This document shows positions 35,175 to 43,081 of a stretch of DNA of 64,000 nt, piece by piece (position 1 is the first letter of the stretch; each line of letters starts with the position of its first letter). Both the position numbers and the translations under genes were made by a program. The DNA comes from Georgenia sp. TF02-10 (GTDB lineage: Bacteria; Actinomycetota; Actinomycetes; Actinomycetales; Actinomycetaceae). The notes under the pieces were generated by a model. That model was not told the origin of the DNA. It saw only the letters and a program-made list of their open reading frames with translations, and made no database searches. The stretch spans positions 1,984,001 through 2,048,000 of the forward strand of contig NZ_CP094289.1 in the NCBI RefSeq assembly GCF_022759505.1, written 5' to 3'.

Positions 35175-36224
35175 ATGTCGGCCAGCACCCGAGCAGTCCC
35201 CTGGCAGCCCGGGCGGCTGGAGGTCATCGGGCACCGCGGCGCGCGCGGGCACCTGGTGGAGAACACCGTGCCCAGCGTGTTCCGGGCCGCCCAGCTGGGC
35301 GCGACCGCCGTCGAGATCGACGTCCAGCTCACCGCCGACGGTCAGGTGGTGGTCTGGCACGACCCGGTCCTGCTGCCCGCCAAGGTCCGGGACACGCGCC
35401 CGGCCGCCCCCGGCGACCCCGCCTTCCCCTACGTCGGGCGCCGGGTCGCGGACCTCAGCTACGACCAGCTCGCCACCCTGGACGTGGGCAGCCGCGCCCA
35501 GCCGGGCTTCCCCGGGCAGGCCACCCGGCCGGGGACGCGCATCGCCCGGCTGGCGGAGGTGCTCACCGCCGCCCGGGACGCCGCCCCAGGGCTGTGGTTC
35601 CTGGTCGAGCTCAAGTGCGACCCCGGAGCCGGCACGACGGCCGCGCCCGACGCGCTCGTCCCCGCCGTGCTGGCCGAGATCGACCGGGCCGGCGCGGCCG
35701 ACCGGGTGGTCCTGGAGTCCTTCGACTGGCGGGTCCTGCCCCTGGTCGCCGCCCAGGCGCCGCGCCTCCCCCGCGCCGCGCTCGCCGCCGTCGGGGAGAC
35801 GTGGGCACCGGGCAGCCCGTTCCTCGGGCCGGTCCAGTACGCCGCGCACGACGGCGACCTGGTCGCGGCCGCGGTCAGCCTCGGTGTCGACGCCGTGGCC
35901 CCCGGCTATGCCGGCCCGGCGGGTGCGGCCGGGCCGGGAGTCGGTGCGGCTGGGCCCGACGGCGGTGCGGCAGGGCCGGGAGCCGGCGAGGTTGCGCCGG
36001 ACGGCGGGGCGCCGACGCCGGAGGGCGGGACGGTGAGCGCAGGCTCTGCCAGCCTCGTCTGCGACCGGGCCTTCGTCGAGCGCGCCCACGCGGCCGGGCT
36101 GGCGGTGCTGCCGTGGACGGTCAACGACCCCGCCGACCTGGCGCTCGTCGTCGCGGCCGGCGTGGACGGGGTGATCAGTGACTACCCCGACCGCGTCCGC
36201 CGGGCGGCCGCCGGTCCTGCTTGA
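35175..36224 (+). CDS. Glycerophosphodiester phosphodiesterase family protein
   Basis: A 349-residue GDPD-fold enzyme that hydrolyses glycerophosphodiesters to glycerol-3-phosphate and an alcohol. The catalytic region is VIGHRGARGHLVENTVPSVF and AVEIDVQLTADGQVVVWHDP with the metal-binding Glu and Asp and the two His. Later strands are WFLVELKCDP, VVLESFDWRVLPL and the terminal VLPWTVNDPADLALVVAAGV with DGVISDYPDRV. There is no signal peptide, so it acts in the cytoplasm. A ~45-residue Gly/Ala/Pro insertion ([20 protein letters not shown] onward) interrupts the barrel after DAVAPGYAG; it is low-complexity and likely a surface loop. Confidence 0.91.
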   Translation: MSASTRAVPWQPGRLEVIGHRGARGHLVENTVPSVFRAAQLGATAVEIDVQLTADGQVVVWHDPVLLPAKVRDTRPAAPGDPAFPYVGRRVADLSYDQLATLDVGSRAQPGFPGQATRPGTRIARLAEVLTAARDAAPGLWFLVELKCDPGAGTTAAPDALVPAVLAEIDRAGAADRVVLESFDWRVLPLVAAQAPRLPRAALAAVGETWAPGSPFLGPVQYAAHDGDLVAAAVSLGVDAVAPGYAGPAGAAGPGVGAAGPDGGAAGPGAGEVAPDGGAPTPEGGTVSAGSASLVCDRAFVERAHAAGLAVLPWTVNDPADLALVVAAGVDGVISDYPDRVRRAAAGPA

Positions 36225-36270
36225 GTCGCGGGTAGGCCTGCCCGGGGATCGTGCGGTCTGCGTCGGTGGG

Positions 36271-36288
36271 GGCGGGCGTCAGCCCGCC
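36271..36288. terminator. Hairpin between convergent genes
   Basis: GGCGGGC / GCCCGCC with a 4-base loop, placed between the phosphodiesterase stop (36224) and the convergent small membrane protein stop (36307). It could serve both directions. Confidence 0.5.
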
Positions 36289-36306
36289 GTGACGAGTCCT
36301 CGCAGG

Positions 36307-36618
36307 TCAGGCGAGACGCCCGGCGCGCCACCGCGCCGTCGCCCGCGCCAGCCGGGCGCGCCGCTGCCCGGCCCGCTCGGCCCGGACCCGGTCCCGGACG
36401 GCATGGGCGCGGTCCGTGCCGGGAAGCCCGGCGGCCAGCGCCGGCACGTACGGAGCCGGGGCGGCGCCGTCGTCCGCCTGGTCGAGCCGGCCCAGGGCCT
36501 CCCCCGCCCGGGACGCCTCCCGGCCGAGCGCCCGGACCTGCTGCCACAGCCGCCACCCGAGCAGCCCGACGACGGCCAGCGCCGCGAGGACGAGGACGGT
36601 CCACACCAGCCACCACAT
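36307..36618 (-). CDS. Small single-pass membrane protein
   Basis: A 103-residue protein: an N-terminal helix WWLVWTVLVLAALAVVGLLG, a short helical stretch (VRALGREASRAGEALGRLDQ), and a basic C-terminus (RVRAERAGQRRARLARATAR). It begins 5 bp after the pafC stop on the same strand, so it is likely in the pafBC operon. Similar small membrane proteins occur at this place in related actinobacteria; function is unknown. Confidence 0.62.
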   Translation of the reverse strand: MWWLVWTVLVLAALAVVGLLGWRLWQQVRALGREASRAGEALGRLDQADDGAAPAPYVPALAAGLPGTDRAHAVRDRVRAERAGQRRARLARATARWRAGRLA

Positions 36619-36623
36619 GAGGG

Positions 36624-37583
36624 TCAGGCTAGGTGGTCGTAGGCGGCCAGCGCCTGGCGCGCCCGGGCGGCGGCGGCCCGGGCCAGCCCGGCCGGCCGGA
36701 CGGCGAGGACCGCCTCCCCCAGCGACAGGACCAGGTTGGTCACCCAGGCCGGGTCGGCGACGCGCAGCCGCACCTCGAGGGAGCCGTCGGGCAGGTCGGT
36801 CACGGACTCCACCGGCGTGTGCTCGGCGACCCACCGGGCCCGCGAGGCCAGCCGCAGGGTCACCGGCTGCCCCTCGGCCCAGTCCGGCTCGGCGTCGGCG
36901 ACCTCGGGGTGCGCCGCGGCCGGGGTTGGCAGGACCTGCGCGGCGAGCACCCGGTCCACCCGGAAGGTGCGGGCGTCCTGGGCGCGGTGGCACCACGCCC
37001 GCAGCGTCCACCGCTCCCCGTCCGCGCGGAGCTCGACCGGGTCCACGTCCCGCTCGGTGACGACGTCGGCGGCCGAGACGTAGCGCAGGTGCACCTGGCG
37101 GCCCTCGGCCAGGGCGTGGCGGAGGGTGGGCAGCGCGGCCGGGGCCGCGGCGGGGGCGTCCACGTGCACGGCGGTGGCCTGGGTGGCGGCCTGCCCGGCG
37201 GCGTCCTGCAGCTTTGCGGTGGCGGAGCGGAGGGCGTCTGCGTCTAGCGCGGGGTCGCCGTCGGCCAGCGCGGCGAGCGAGCGGAGCGCGACGAGCAGGG
37301 ACATCGCCTCGGACGGGCTGAGCCGCAGCGGGCGGTCCATGCCGCGGGCCTGGGTGAGGGTGAGCACGCCGTGGTCGAGGGCGTCGGCGGAGAAGTCGAG
37401 CAGGTCGTCCGGGAGGTAGCCGGGGGTGCCGGAGACCCACAGGAGGTTGACGTCGGCGAGGACCTGCGCCTCGCTGACGCCGAAGTGCCGGGCGACGTCG
37501 GGCACCGGGACGCCGGGGTGGTCGCGCAGGTAGGCCACCAGGGCGAGGAGCCGGGTGAGCCGGTCGGCGGTGGGCTCAGGCAT
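36624..37583 (-). CDS. pafC: WYL domain transcriptional activator, PafC-like
   Basis: A 319-residue regulator: an N-terminal winged helix (TRLLALVAYLRDHPGVPVPD then VARHFGVSEAQVLADVNLLW), a WYL domain (HLRYVSAADVVTERDVDPVE, WTLRAWCHRAQDARTFRVDR) and a WCX C-terminus. In mycobacteria PafB and PafC form a heterodimer that activates DNA-repair genes on damage independently of LexA; in those genomes they are near the Pup-proteasome genes. Here the stop of pafB and the start of pafC overlap by 8 bp, supporting a complex. No proteasome genes lie in the window. Confidence 0.92.
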   Translation of the reverse strand: MPEPTADRLTRLLALVAYLRDHPGVPVPDVARHFGVSEAQVLADVNLLWVSGTPGYLPDDLLDFSADALDHGVLTLTQARGMDRPLRLSPSEAMSLLVALRSLAALADGDPALDADALRSATAKLQDAAGQAATQATAVHVDAPAAAPAALPTLRHALAEGRQVHLRYVSAADVVTERDVDPVELRADGERWTLRAWCHRAQDARTFRVDRVLAAQVLPTPAAAHPEVADAEPDWAEGQPVTLRLASRARWVAEHTPVESVTDLPDGSLEVRLRVADPAWVTNLVLSLGEAVLAVRPAGLARAAAARARQALAAYDHLA

Positions 37584-38616
37584 CGCCGTCGTCCAGGGCG
37601 GTGACCGCCCGGAGCCGGCGCACGACGGCGGCGCGCAGCTCGGGCGGGTCGAGGACGAGGACGCCGTCGGCGTAGGTGGCGATCTCCTCGGCGGCGATCT
37701 CCAGGTCGGAGAAGGGCACGGTGAGCAGGTCCCGGTCGGTGAGCGGGCCCTCCCCGGCGGGCGCCGGGGTCTCGTCGGCTCCGCGCCGGTCCGGACCGAC
37801 GACGGCGCGGCCGGGAGCGGCGCCGTCGGGCACGGCGCGGGCCCGCAGCGCGGCGGCACGGTCGGGCAGCACCGCGAGCCGGGCGAGGCCGGCCGGGCTC
37901 CGGGCGGGCAGCAGGGCGGTGACGTCGACGTCGGCCGGCACGGTGAACGCCCCGGCCGGACCGGTCGGCCGGACCCGGCCCTGGATGCGGGAGAGGCGGA
38001 ACGCGCGCGGCGCCTGCCGGTCGGTGTCCCGGCCGAGGAGGTACCAGCCGCGGTCCCGGCTGAGGATCCGCCACGGCTCGACCGTCCGGGTGGTGACCTG
38101 CCCGGTGCTCGCGGCGCGGTAGGTGAAGGTGACCGCCTGCCGCGCGTCGATGGCCGCCAGCAGCGGGCCGAAGGCCGGTTCCGGCCCGCGCACGCGCAGG
38201 GCGAGGCCGGTGTGCGCGCCGGGGTCCGGGGCGGGCCCGACGGCGCGGAGCTTGGTCATCGCGCGGCGGGCCGAGGCGTGCAGAGCGGCGTCCTGCCAAA
38301 CCTCGGCGGCGAGCGAGAGCACGCCGACCTCGGCCGGGGTGAACGATACCGGCGGCAGGGTGTAGCCCTCGGTGTCCACCCGGTAGCCCAGGTCGTCGTC
38401 GTGGGCCGGGTCCCGGACGAGGACGAGCGGCACGCCCAGCTCGCGGAGCAGGTCCTTGTCGCGCTCGAACATCCGCTCGAAGGCCTCCGCGGAGGCGGCG
38501 TCGGCGTAGCCGTTGACCTGGCTGCGGATCTGCTGCTTGGTCATCCACCGGGGAGTGTGCGTCAGCGCGATAACGAGGTCGAGCAGCCGCTCGGCCGCCT
38601 CCACACGCTGGGCCAC
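37576..38616 (-). CDS. pafB: WYL domain transcriptional activator, PafB-like
   Basis: A 346-residue partner of PafC with winged helix (EAAERLLDLVIALTHTPRWM then QIRSQVNGYADAASAEAFER), WYL domain (VTFTYRAASTGQVTTRTVEP, WYLLGRDTDRQAPRAFRLSR) and WCX part (DLLTVPFSDLEIAAEEIATY). An Ala/Gly/Pro-rich insertion lies near residues 275-310. The GTG at 38616 is chosen over an upstream ATG-like start at 38664 because AQRVEAAERLLDLV is the family's usual start. It is divergent from the ArsR-VOC fusion. Confidence 0.92.
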   Translation of the reverse strand: MAQRVEAAERLLDLVIALTHTPRWMTKQQIRSQVNGYADAASAEAFERMFERDKDLLRELGVPLVLVRDPAHDDDLGYRVDTEGYTLPPVSFTPAEVGVLSLAAEVWQDAALHASARRAMTKLRAVGPAPDPGAHTGLALRVRGPEPAFGPLLAAIDARQAVTFTYRAASTGQVTTRTVEPWRILSRDRGWYLLGRDTDRQAPRAFRLSRIQGRVRPTGPAGAFTVPADVDVTALLPARSPAGLARLAVLPDRAAALRARAVPDGAAPGRAVVGPDRRGADETPAPAGEGPLTDRDLLTVPFSDLEIAAEEIATYADGVLVLDPPELRAAVVRRLRAVTALDDGDA

Positions 38617-38685
38617 GTCCCCACGGTACCGGCCGACGGCTCTGCTGCTGACACGGGCCCGCACCCCAGCAGAATCGGCAGGATC

Positions 38686-38715
38686 TTGACAGGCAAGTGG
38701 CTACTTGCCTAACGT
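38686..38715 (+). promoter_or_regulatory. Promoter with ArsR operator in the spacer
   Basis: A perfect -35 TTGACA (38686-38691), an 18-base spacer and a -10 TAACGT (38710-38715). The spacer is filled by a perfect palindrome with 8-bp arms, AGGCAAGT / ACTTGCCT (38691-38710), the classic place for an ArsR-type repressor to block polymerase. The expected start site falls on the GTG at 38722, so the mRNA is probably leaderless. Confidence 0.7.
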
Positions 38716-38721
38716 GCGGGT

Positions 38722-39480
38722 GTGGCCGACGTCTTCAAGGCACTGTCCGACCCGACCAGGCGGGCGATCCTCGACGAGCTGCACGCGCGGGACGGGCAGA
38801 CGCTGTTCGAGCTGTGCGGCCGGCTGATGACGAACCACGGGTCGACGTCGTCGCGGCAGGCGGTCTCCCAGCACCTCGACGTGCTCGAAGCGGCGGGTCT
38901 GGTCAAGACCGAGCGCAGGGGCCGGTACAAGTTCCATCACCTCGACACCGCACCGCTGGAGCCGATCGTCGGGCGTTGGCTCGGCGGCCAGGCCGACGGC
39001 CGCAGCAGCGGCCGCGGCACCGAGACATCCAAGGATAAGAGGACTGGAATGAAGATCGCCTGGGCCAGCGTGTTCGTCGACGACCAGGAGAAGGCGCTGC
39101 GGTTCTACACCGAGGTGCTGGGCTTCGAGGCCAAGCACGACGTGCCGATCGGTACGGACCGGTGGCTGACCGTGGTCTCCCCGGAGGATCCGGACGGTAC
39201 GGAGCTGGTGCTCGAACCCAGCAGCCACCCGGCGGTGGCGCCGTTCCGGACCGCGCTGGTCACCGACGGCATCCCGTTCACCTCGTTCGCCGTCGACGAC
39301 GTCGACGCCGAGTACCAGCGGCTCCGCGGCCTCGGTGTGCACTTCACCCAGGTGCCAACGGCCATGGGTCAGACGACCACCGCGGTGTTCGACGACACCT
39401 GCGGCAACCTGATCCAGATCCACCAGTACGAGCCGGCCGGTGCCCCGACCATCCCCAGCAGGGATCACGGCAGTGAATGA
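38722..39480 (+). CDS. ArsR-type regulator fused to a VOC domain
   Basis: A 252-residue two-domain protein. Residues ~1-90 are an ArsR winged helix (ADVFKALSDPTRRAILDELH, SSRQAVSQHLDVLEAAGLVK and TERRGRYKFHHL). After a Gly/Ser/Lys linker, residues ~110-238 form a VOC domain (KIAWASVFVDDQEKALRFYT, VLGFEAKHDVPIG, CGNLIQIHQYEP). There is no stop between them, but an internal ATG at 39050 could also yield the VOC part alone. No metal-binding Cys pair is present, so the VOC domain may be the ligand sensor. Its end overlaps the SRPBCC gene by 8 bp. A palindrome in its promoter supports self-repression. Confidence 0.86.
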   Translation: MADVFKALSDPTRRAILDELHARDGQTLFELCGRLMTNHGSTSSRQAVSQHLDVLEAAGLVKTERRGRYKFHHLDTAPLEPIVGRWLGGQADGRSSGRGTETSKDKRTGMKIAWASVFVDDQEKALRFYTEVLGFEAKHDVPIGTDRWLTVVSPEDPDGTELVLEPSSHPAVAPFRTALVTDGIPFTSFAVDDVDAEYQRLRGLGVHFTQVPTAMGQTTTAVFDDTCGNLIQIHQYEPAGAPTIPSRDHGSE

Positions 39481-40078
39481 CATCGCCAACCAGGACGCCA
39501 GCCTGCGGGCCGTGCAGCGCCGCCTGACGAGCACGCAGACCGACCACGGCCCGGCGACGGCGGCCGTGCTCCGACGCCGTCTCGAAGCGCCGATCCAGGA
39601 CGTCTGGGCGGCCGTCACTACCCCAAACCGCGTCGACCGCTACTTCCTCCCGCTCAGCGGGGATCTCCGCGACGGCGGCCGGTACGCGTTCGAGGGCCAG
39701 GCCAGCGGCCGGATCCTCGCCTGCGTCGCCCCGAACCTGCTGCGCCTGGAGTGGGTCCCGCCCGACCGTGGCGAGGCCGACCAGGTCGAGGTCCGCCTGA
39801 CCGCCGACGGGGACGACGCGACCTGGCTGGAGCTGGAGCACGCCTCGGTCGCAGACGTCTTCCACACGGACCTCTCCGGCGCGAGGTTCAGCCCCGTGAT
39901 CGGCTGGGAGGGGCCGTTGCACTACCTCGGCGAGTACCTCCGCGGAGTGCTGCCGGACCGGCCGAGCACGGAGTGGTACGTCCTCGACGAGGTGGAGGAG
40001 CTGCGGTTGGCGACGCTCCGGGCTGCGGAGTGGGCCACGGCCGAGGCGGCGTACGCCGACAGCGGCGGGTCGCGGTAG
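39473..40078 (+). CDS. SRPBCC (AHSA1-like) family protein
   Basis: A 201-residue START/Bet v1-like lipid- or ligand-binding protein. After ~30 residues the fold begins TAAVLRRRLEAPIQDVWAAV, then RVDRYFLPLSGDLRDGGRYA, LRLEWVPPDRGEADQVEVRL and VIGWEGPLHYLGEYLRG. Proteins of this type are commonly encoded after ArsR regulators in actinobacteria. The GTG at 39473 overlaps the fusion gene's stop, so the two are co-translated. The ligand is unknown. Confidence 0.86.
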   Translation: MNDIANQDASLRAVQRRLTSTQTDHGPATAAVLRRRLEAPIQDVWAAVTTPNRVDRYFLPLSGDLRDGGRYAFEGQASGRILACVAPNLLRLEWVPPDRGEADQVEVRLTADGDDATWLELEHASVADVFHTDLSGARFSPVIGWEGPLHYLGEYLRGVLPDRPSTEWYVLDEVEELRLATLRAAEWATAEAAYADSGGSR

Positions 40079-40108
40079 GTCGAGCTCGGCAGGAGCTGGT
40101 GGCTGGGC

Positions 40109-40134
40109 CCAGGCCGCAGGTAGGCGGGGCCTGG
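40109..40134 (+). terminator. Possible terminator after the SRPBCC gene
   Basis: CCAGGCC / GGCCTGG with a 12-base loop, 30 bp after the SRPBCC stop. Weak; supported only by position. Confidence 0.3.
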
Positions 40135-40201
40135 ATGTCGGGTTCCTGCCATCTTGTCCCCGTTGCGGGCCGGGCGTTGCGTCCGATGTCCGTGGGTGCC
40201 G

Positions 40202-40219
40202 CTAGCGTTCGAGCGCTAG
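40202..40219 (+). promoter_or_regulatory. 18-bp imperfect palindrome upstream of the exonuclease gene
   Basis: CTAGCGTTCGAGCGCTAG, symmetric except for one base pair, centred 36 bp before the exonuclease ATG. The central TTCGAG recalls SOS-type half sites, but the outer bases do not match. Possible operator. Confidence 0.38.
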
Positions 40220-40246
40220 TCAGGACCACACGATCGCAGGGACCCC

Positions 40247-41728
40247 ATGGACGCCGTCATCGCATTGCTCATCGCCGCCGGGATCGTCTGGTGGCTGCTC
40301 CGCCGGCGGAAGCGGCGAGGTGCGCCGACGCACCGTCCGTCCGCCGCGGACAAGGCACGTAGCTCCGCACACCCGCCCGTTTCCGGCCGACCGACCGCCT
40401 CCGGCCAGCCGACGAGCCGGCGGCAACCGACGTACACCCATCCGCGCGGCGAGACGGCACGCGAACCCGCTGGGCCCGCCGACCGGATGCCCTTCGCGAG
40501 ACCGGGCAGGAGCGGCCCGCTGTTCACCTACGGCGGACCAGGTCGGAGCGGCTATCAGCACGATGGACCCTTCGCCGTCATCGACGTGGAGACCACCGGG
40601 TTCTCCCCCGCGAAGGGCGACCGGGTCATCGAGATCGCCGTCGCGCGGGTCGACGCGAGCGGCCGAATCGAGGACGAGTACGCCACCCTCATCAACCCCG
40701 AGGGCCGTGACACCGGGCCCGTCTTCGTGCACGGCATCAGCAACGGTGCTGTCCGCAACGCACCGCTCTTCGCGGACGTAGCGGGGGACGTCCTCGCCCG
40801 GCTGGAAGGGGCGGTCGTCGTCGCGCACAACGCGGTGTTCGAGGAGCGCTTCCTCGCCGCGGAGCTGAGCCGGGCGGGCATCTCGGTCGCCTCGCTGCCG
40901 GCGCTGTGCTCGCTCTGGCTCGGGCAGCAGACGTTCGACACGCCGAACCACAAGCTCGCGACGCTCGCGCGGGAGGCCGGCATCCCGCTCGTCGACGCCC
41001 ACGCCGCGCTGGGTGACGTCCGCGCCGTCGGGCGCCTGCTGCCGATGATGCTCGACCGGCACGGTGCGCCGCTGGTCTACGGCTGCCGGCCCGGCAATGG
41101 CATGGCAGCTGCCCATCGCCGCGGAGCCACGCCGGTGACCCGGGCGGTGGAGCTCCGGAAGGGGACCGACGGCTGGATGGCGTCGCTGCTGGCGCGCCTG
41201 CCGATGAGCACCGGAGAGGTCGACGACGCTGCCGCGGAGGTTTACCTCGAGGCCCTCGCCGAGGTGCTCGCCGACGGCAAGCTCGTCGGCGAGGAGGCGA
41301 AGCTGCTCGCACGTGCCGCCGGGAGCGCCGGCATGGGTGCCGCGCAGGTCGCCGCTCTCAACGAGCGCTTCCTCGAGACCATGAGGGACGTCGCCCTCGC
41401 TGACGACGTGCTCACCGCCGCCGAGCTGCGGCAGCTCACCAAGGCCTCGACGCTGCTCGGGGTGCCGGACTACTTCGACGACCTCACCCCGACGAGCCTG
41501 TCCGCTGCGGAGGCGACGAGGCCACTGATCGAAGCGCCGCGGGGCGCTGGCGTCCCGCTCGCGAGCGAGCCCGCAGGCGGCGACGGCGCGAGCACCGTGA
41601 CGGCACCGGGCGCCTCCACAGCCACCATCGACGCGCATACGGCGCCGGCGAAGCCGCGAGCGGTGCGCCGCTGCGGCCACTGCCGCCAGCCCGGCCACTA
41701 CCGCTCCACCTGCCCCGCGCTCAACTGA
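40247..41728 (+). CDS. Membrane-anchored DEDDh exonuclease with TerB-like and zinc-knuckle parts
   Basis: A 493-residue protein of unusual make-up. Residues 4-19 form a membrane helix followed by a basic stop-transfer run (LLRRRKRRG). Residues 107-265 are a DnaQ-type 3'-5' exonuclease: D113 and E115 in FAVIDVETTGFSP, motif II AHNAVFEERFL with Glu199 at the usual Asp place, and H252/D257 in DAHAALGDVRAV. Residues ~300-400 look like a TerB-type helical domain (EVLADGKLVGEEAKLLARAA). After a Ser/Thr/Ala linker, C476-x2-C479-x4-H484-x4-C489 is a CCHC zinc knuckle for single-stranded nucleic acid. GCAGGGA precedes the ATG. Confidence 0.88.
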   Translation: MDAVIALLIAAGIVWWLLRRRKRRGAPTHRPSAADKARSSAHPPVSGRPTASGQPTSRRQPTYTHPRGETAREPAGPADRMPFARPGRSGPLFTYGGPGRSGYQHDGPFAVIDVETTGFSPAKGDRVIEIAVARVDASGRIEDEYATLINPEGRDTGPVFVHGISNGAVRNAPLFADVAGDVLARLEGAVVVAHNAVFEERFLAAELSRAGISVASLPALCSLWLGQQTFDTPNHKLATLAREAGIPLVDAHAALGDVRAVGRLLPMMLDRHGAPLVYGCRPGNGMAAAHRRGATPVTRAVELRKGTDGWMASLLARLPMSTGEVDDAAAEVYLEALAEVLADGKLVGEEAKLLARAAGSAGMGAAQVAALNERFLETMRDVALADDVLTAAELRQLTKASTLLGVPDYFDDLTPTSLSAAEATRPLIEAPRGAGVPLASEPAGGDGASTVTAPGASTATIDAHTAPAKPRAVRRCGHCRQPGHYRSTCPALN

Positions 41729-41785
41729 GCCCACGGGCTTCTCGTTGTCCCGCGGCGGCTGGACCCAGGGCATCGCCCACGTTCA

Positions 41786-42850
41786 CTACCCGCCGGCGAG
41801 GATGTCTGACAGGTTGAACCGCACCGGCTCCTCGAGCTGGTCGTAGGTGCAGGAGGCCGGGTCCCGGTCCGGGCGCCAGCGGCGGAACTGGGTGGTGTGG
41901 CGGAACCGGTTGCCCTCCATGTGGTCGTAGGCCACCTCCGCGACCAGCTCGGGGCGCAGCGGCACGAAGGACAGGTCCTTGTTGGCGTTCCAGCGGCTCA
42001 CGCTTCCCGGCAGCCGCCCGTGCTGGTGCGCCTCCTGGTCAGCCCAGGAGCCCCACGGGTGCTCGGCGAGGTCGACGTCCCGGTAGGGGGCCAGCTCGTC
42101 CAGCAGGCTCCGGCGCCGGGCCATCGGGAAGGAGGCGCAGACGCCCACGTGCTGGAGCCGGCCGTCGTCGGCGTAGATGCCCAGCAGGAGCGAGCCGACC
42201 ACATCCCCGCTCTTGTGCCACCGGAACCCCGCGACGACGCAGTCCGCGGTGCGCTCGTGCTTGACCTTGAACATGGTCCGCTTGTTCGGCTGGTAGGTGC
42301 CGTCGAGCGGCTTGGCGACGACGCCGTCGAGCCCGGCGCCCTCGAAGCTGCGGAACCACTCGTGGGCCTGGCCCAGGTCCGCCGTCGCCGGCGTGGTGAA
42401 GACCGGGTCGGCGGCGTCGGCGAGGGCCTCGACGAGCCGGGAGCGACGCTCCCGGAACGGCTGGCCCATCAGGTCGGCGTCGTCCAGGGCGAGCAGGTCG
42501 AAGCCGACGAAGGAGGCCGGGGTCTGCTCGGCGAGCAGGTTGACGCGGCTGGCCGCCGGATGGATCCGCTGCTGGAGGGCGTCGAAGTCGAGCCGGTCGC
42601 CGGCGACGACGACGATCTCCCCGTCGACGACGCAGCGGGCCGGGGTGTTGGCCCGGACGGCCTCGACGAGCTCGGGGAAGTAGCGGGTCATCGGCCGCTC
42701 GTTGCGGCTGCCGAGGACGACCTCGTCGCCGTCGCGGAAGATGATCGTGCGGAAGCCGTCCCACTTGGGCTCGGTGTGCCCGAGGTCGGGGATCTCGGGG
42801 ACGGACTTGGCCAGCATCGGCGCGACCGGCGGCATGACGGGGAGGTCCAT
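41786..42850 (-). CDS. ligC: ATP-dependent DNA ligase, LigC type
   Basis: A 354-residue ligase that seals DNA nicks, with a repair role alongside end joining. The adenylation lysine motif is EPKWDGFRTIIF, followed by DGEIVVVAG, FVGFDLLALDDADL, LDGVVAKPLDGTYQPNKRTM and KVKHERTADCVVAGFRWHKS; an OB-fold C-terminus ends PVRFNLSDILAGG. The start at 42850 is the family start; the upstream frame to 43063 is low-complexity. In Mycobacterium tuberculosis LigC is likewise encoded next to a LigD-polymerase-like protein (Rv3731/Rv3730c). Confidence 0.94.
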   Translation of the reverse strand: MDLPVMPPVAPMLAKSVPEIPDLGHTEPKWDGFRTIIFRDGDEVVLGSRNERPMTRYFPELVEAVRANTPARCVVDGEIVVVAGDRLDFDALQQRIHPAASRVNLLAEQTPASFVGFDLLALDDADLMGQPFRERRSRLVEALADAADPVFTTPATADLGQAHEWFRSFEGAGLDGVVAKPLDGTYQPNKRTMFKVKHERTADCVVAGFRWHKSGDVVGSLLLGIYADDGRLQHVGVCASFPMARRRSLLDELAPYRDVDLAEHPWGSWADQEAHQHGRLPGSVSRWNANKDLSFVPLRPELVAEVAYDHMEGNRFRHTTQFRRWRPDRDPASCTYDQLEEPVRFNLSDILAGG

Positions 42851-42924
42851 GGCACCGATCCTGCCCTGTCCGTGCGTGCACGTCCCGGGAGAGGCTCGTT
42901 CCGGGCCGACGGCGGCCGGGTAGG

Positions 42925-42998
42925 CCGACCGGGTCGCCCGCGAACCGACCGGGTCGCCCGCCAACCGACCGGGTCGCCTGCCTACCGACCGGGTTGCC
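42925..42998. repeat. 20-bp tandem repeats upstream of ligC
   Basis: Three full copies and a partial fourth of a 20-bp unit CCGACCGGGTCGCCCGCCAA between the ligC start and the ligD-pol stop. They lie in the likely promoter zone of ligC. Confidence 0.9.
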
Positions 42999-43081
42999 GC
43001 ACTGGCCCGGCCTGGTAGCTTCCCCGTCGACGGCGGCGAGTTGCCCGGCCAGTCCTGCCCCACCCGGCTCGGTCGAATCCG

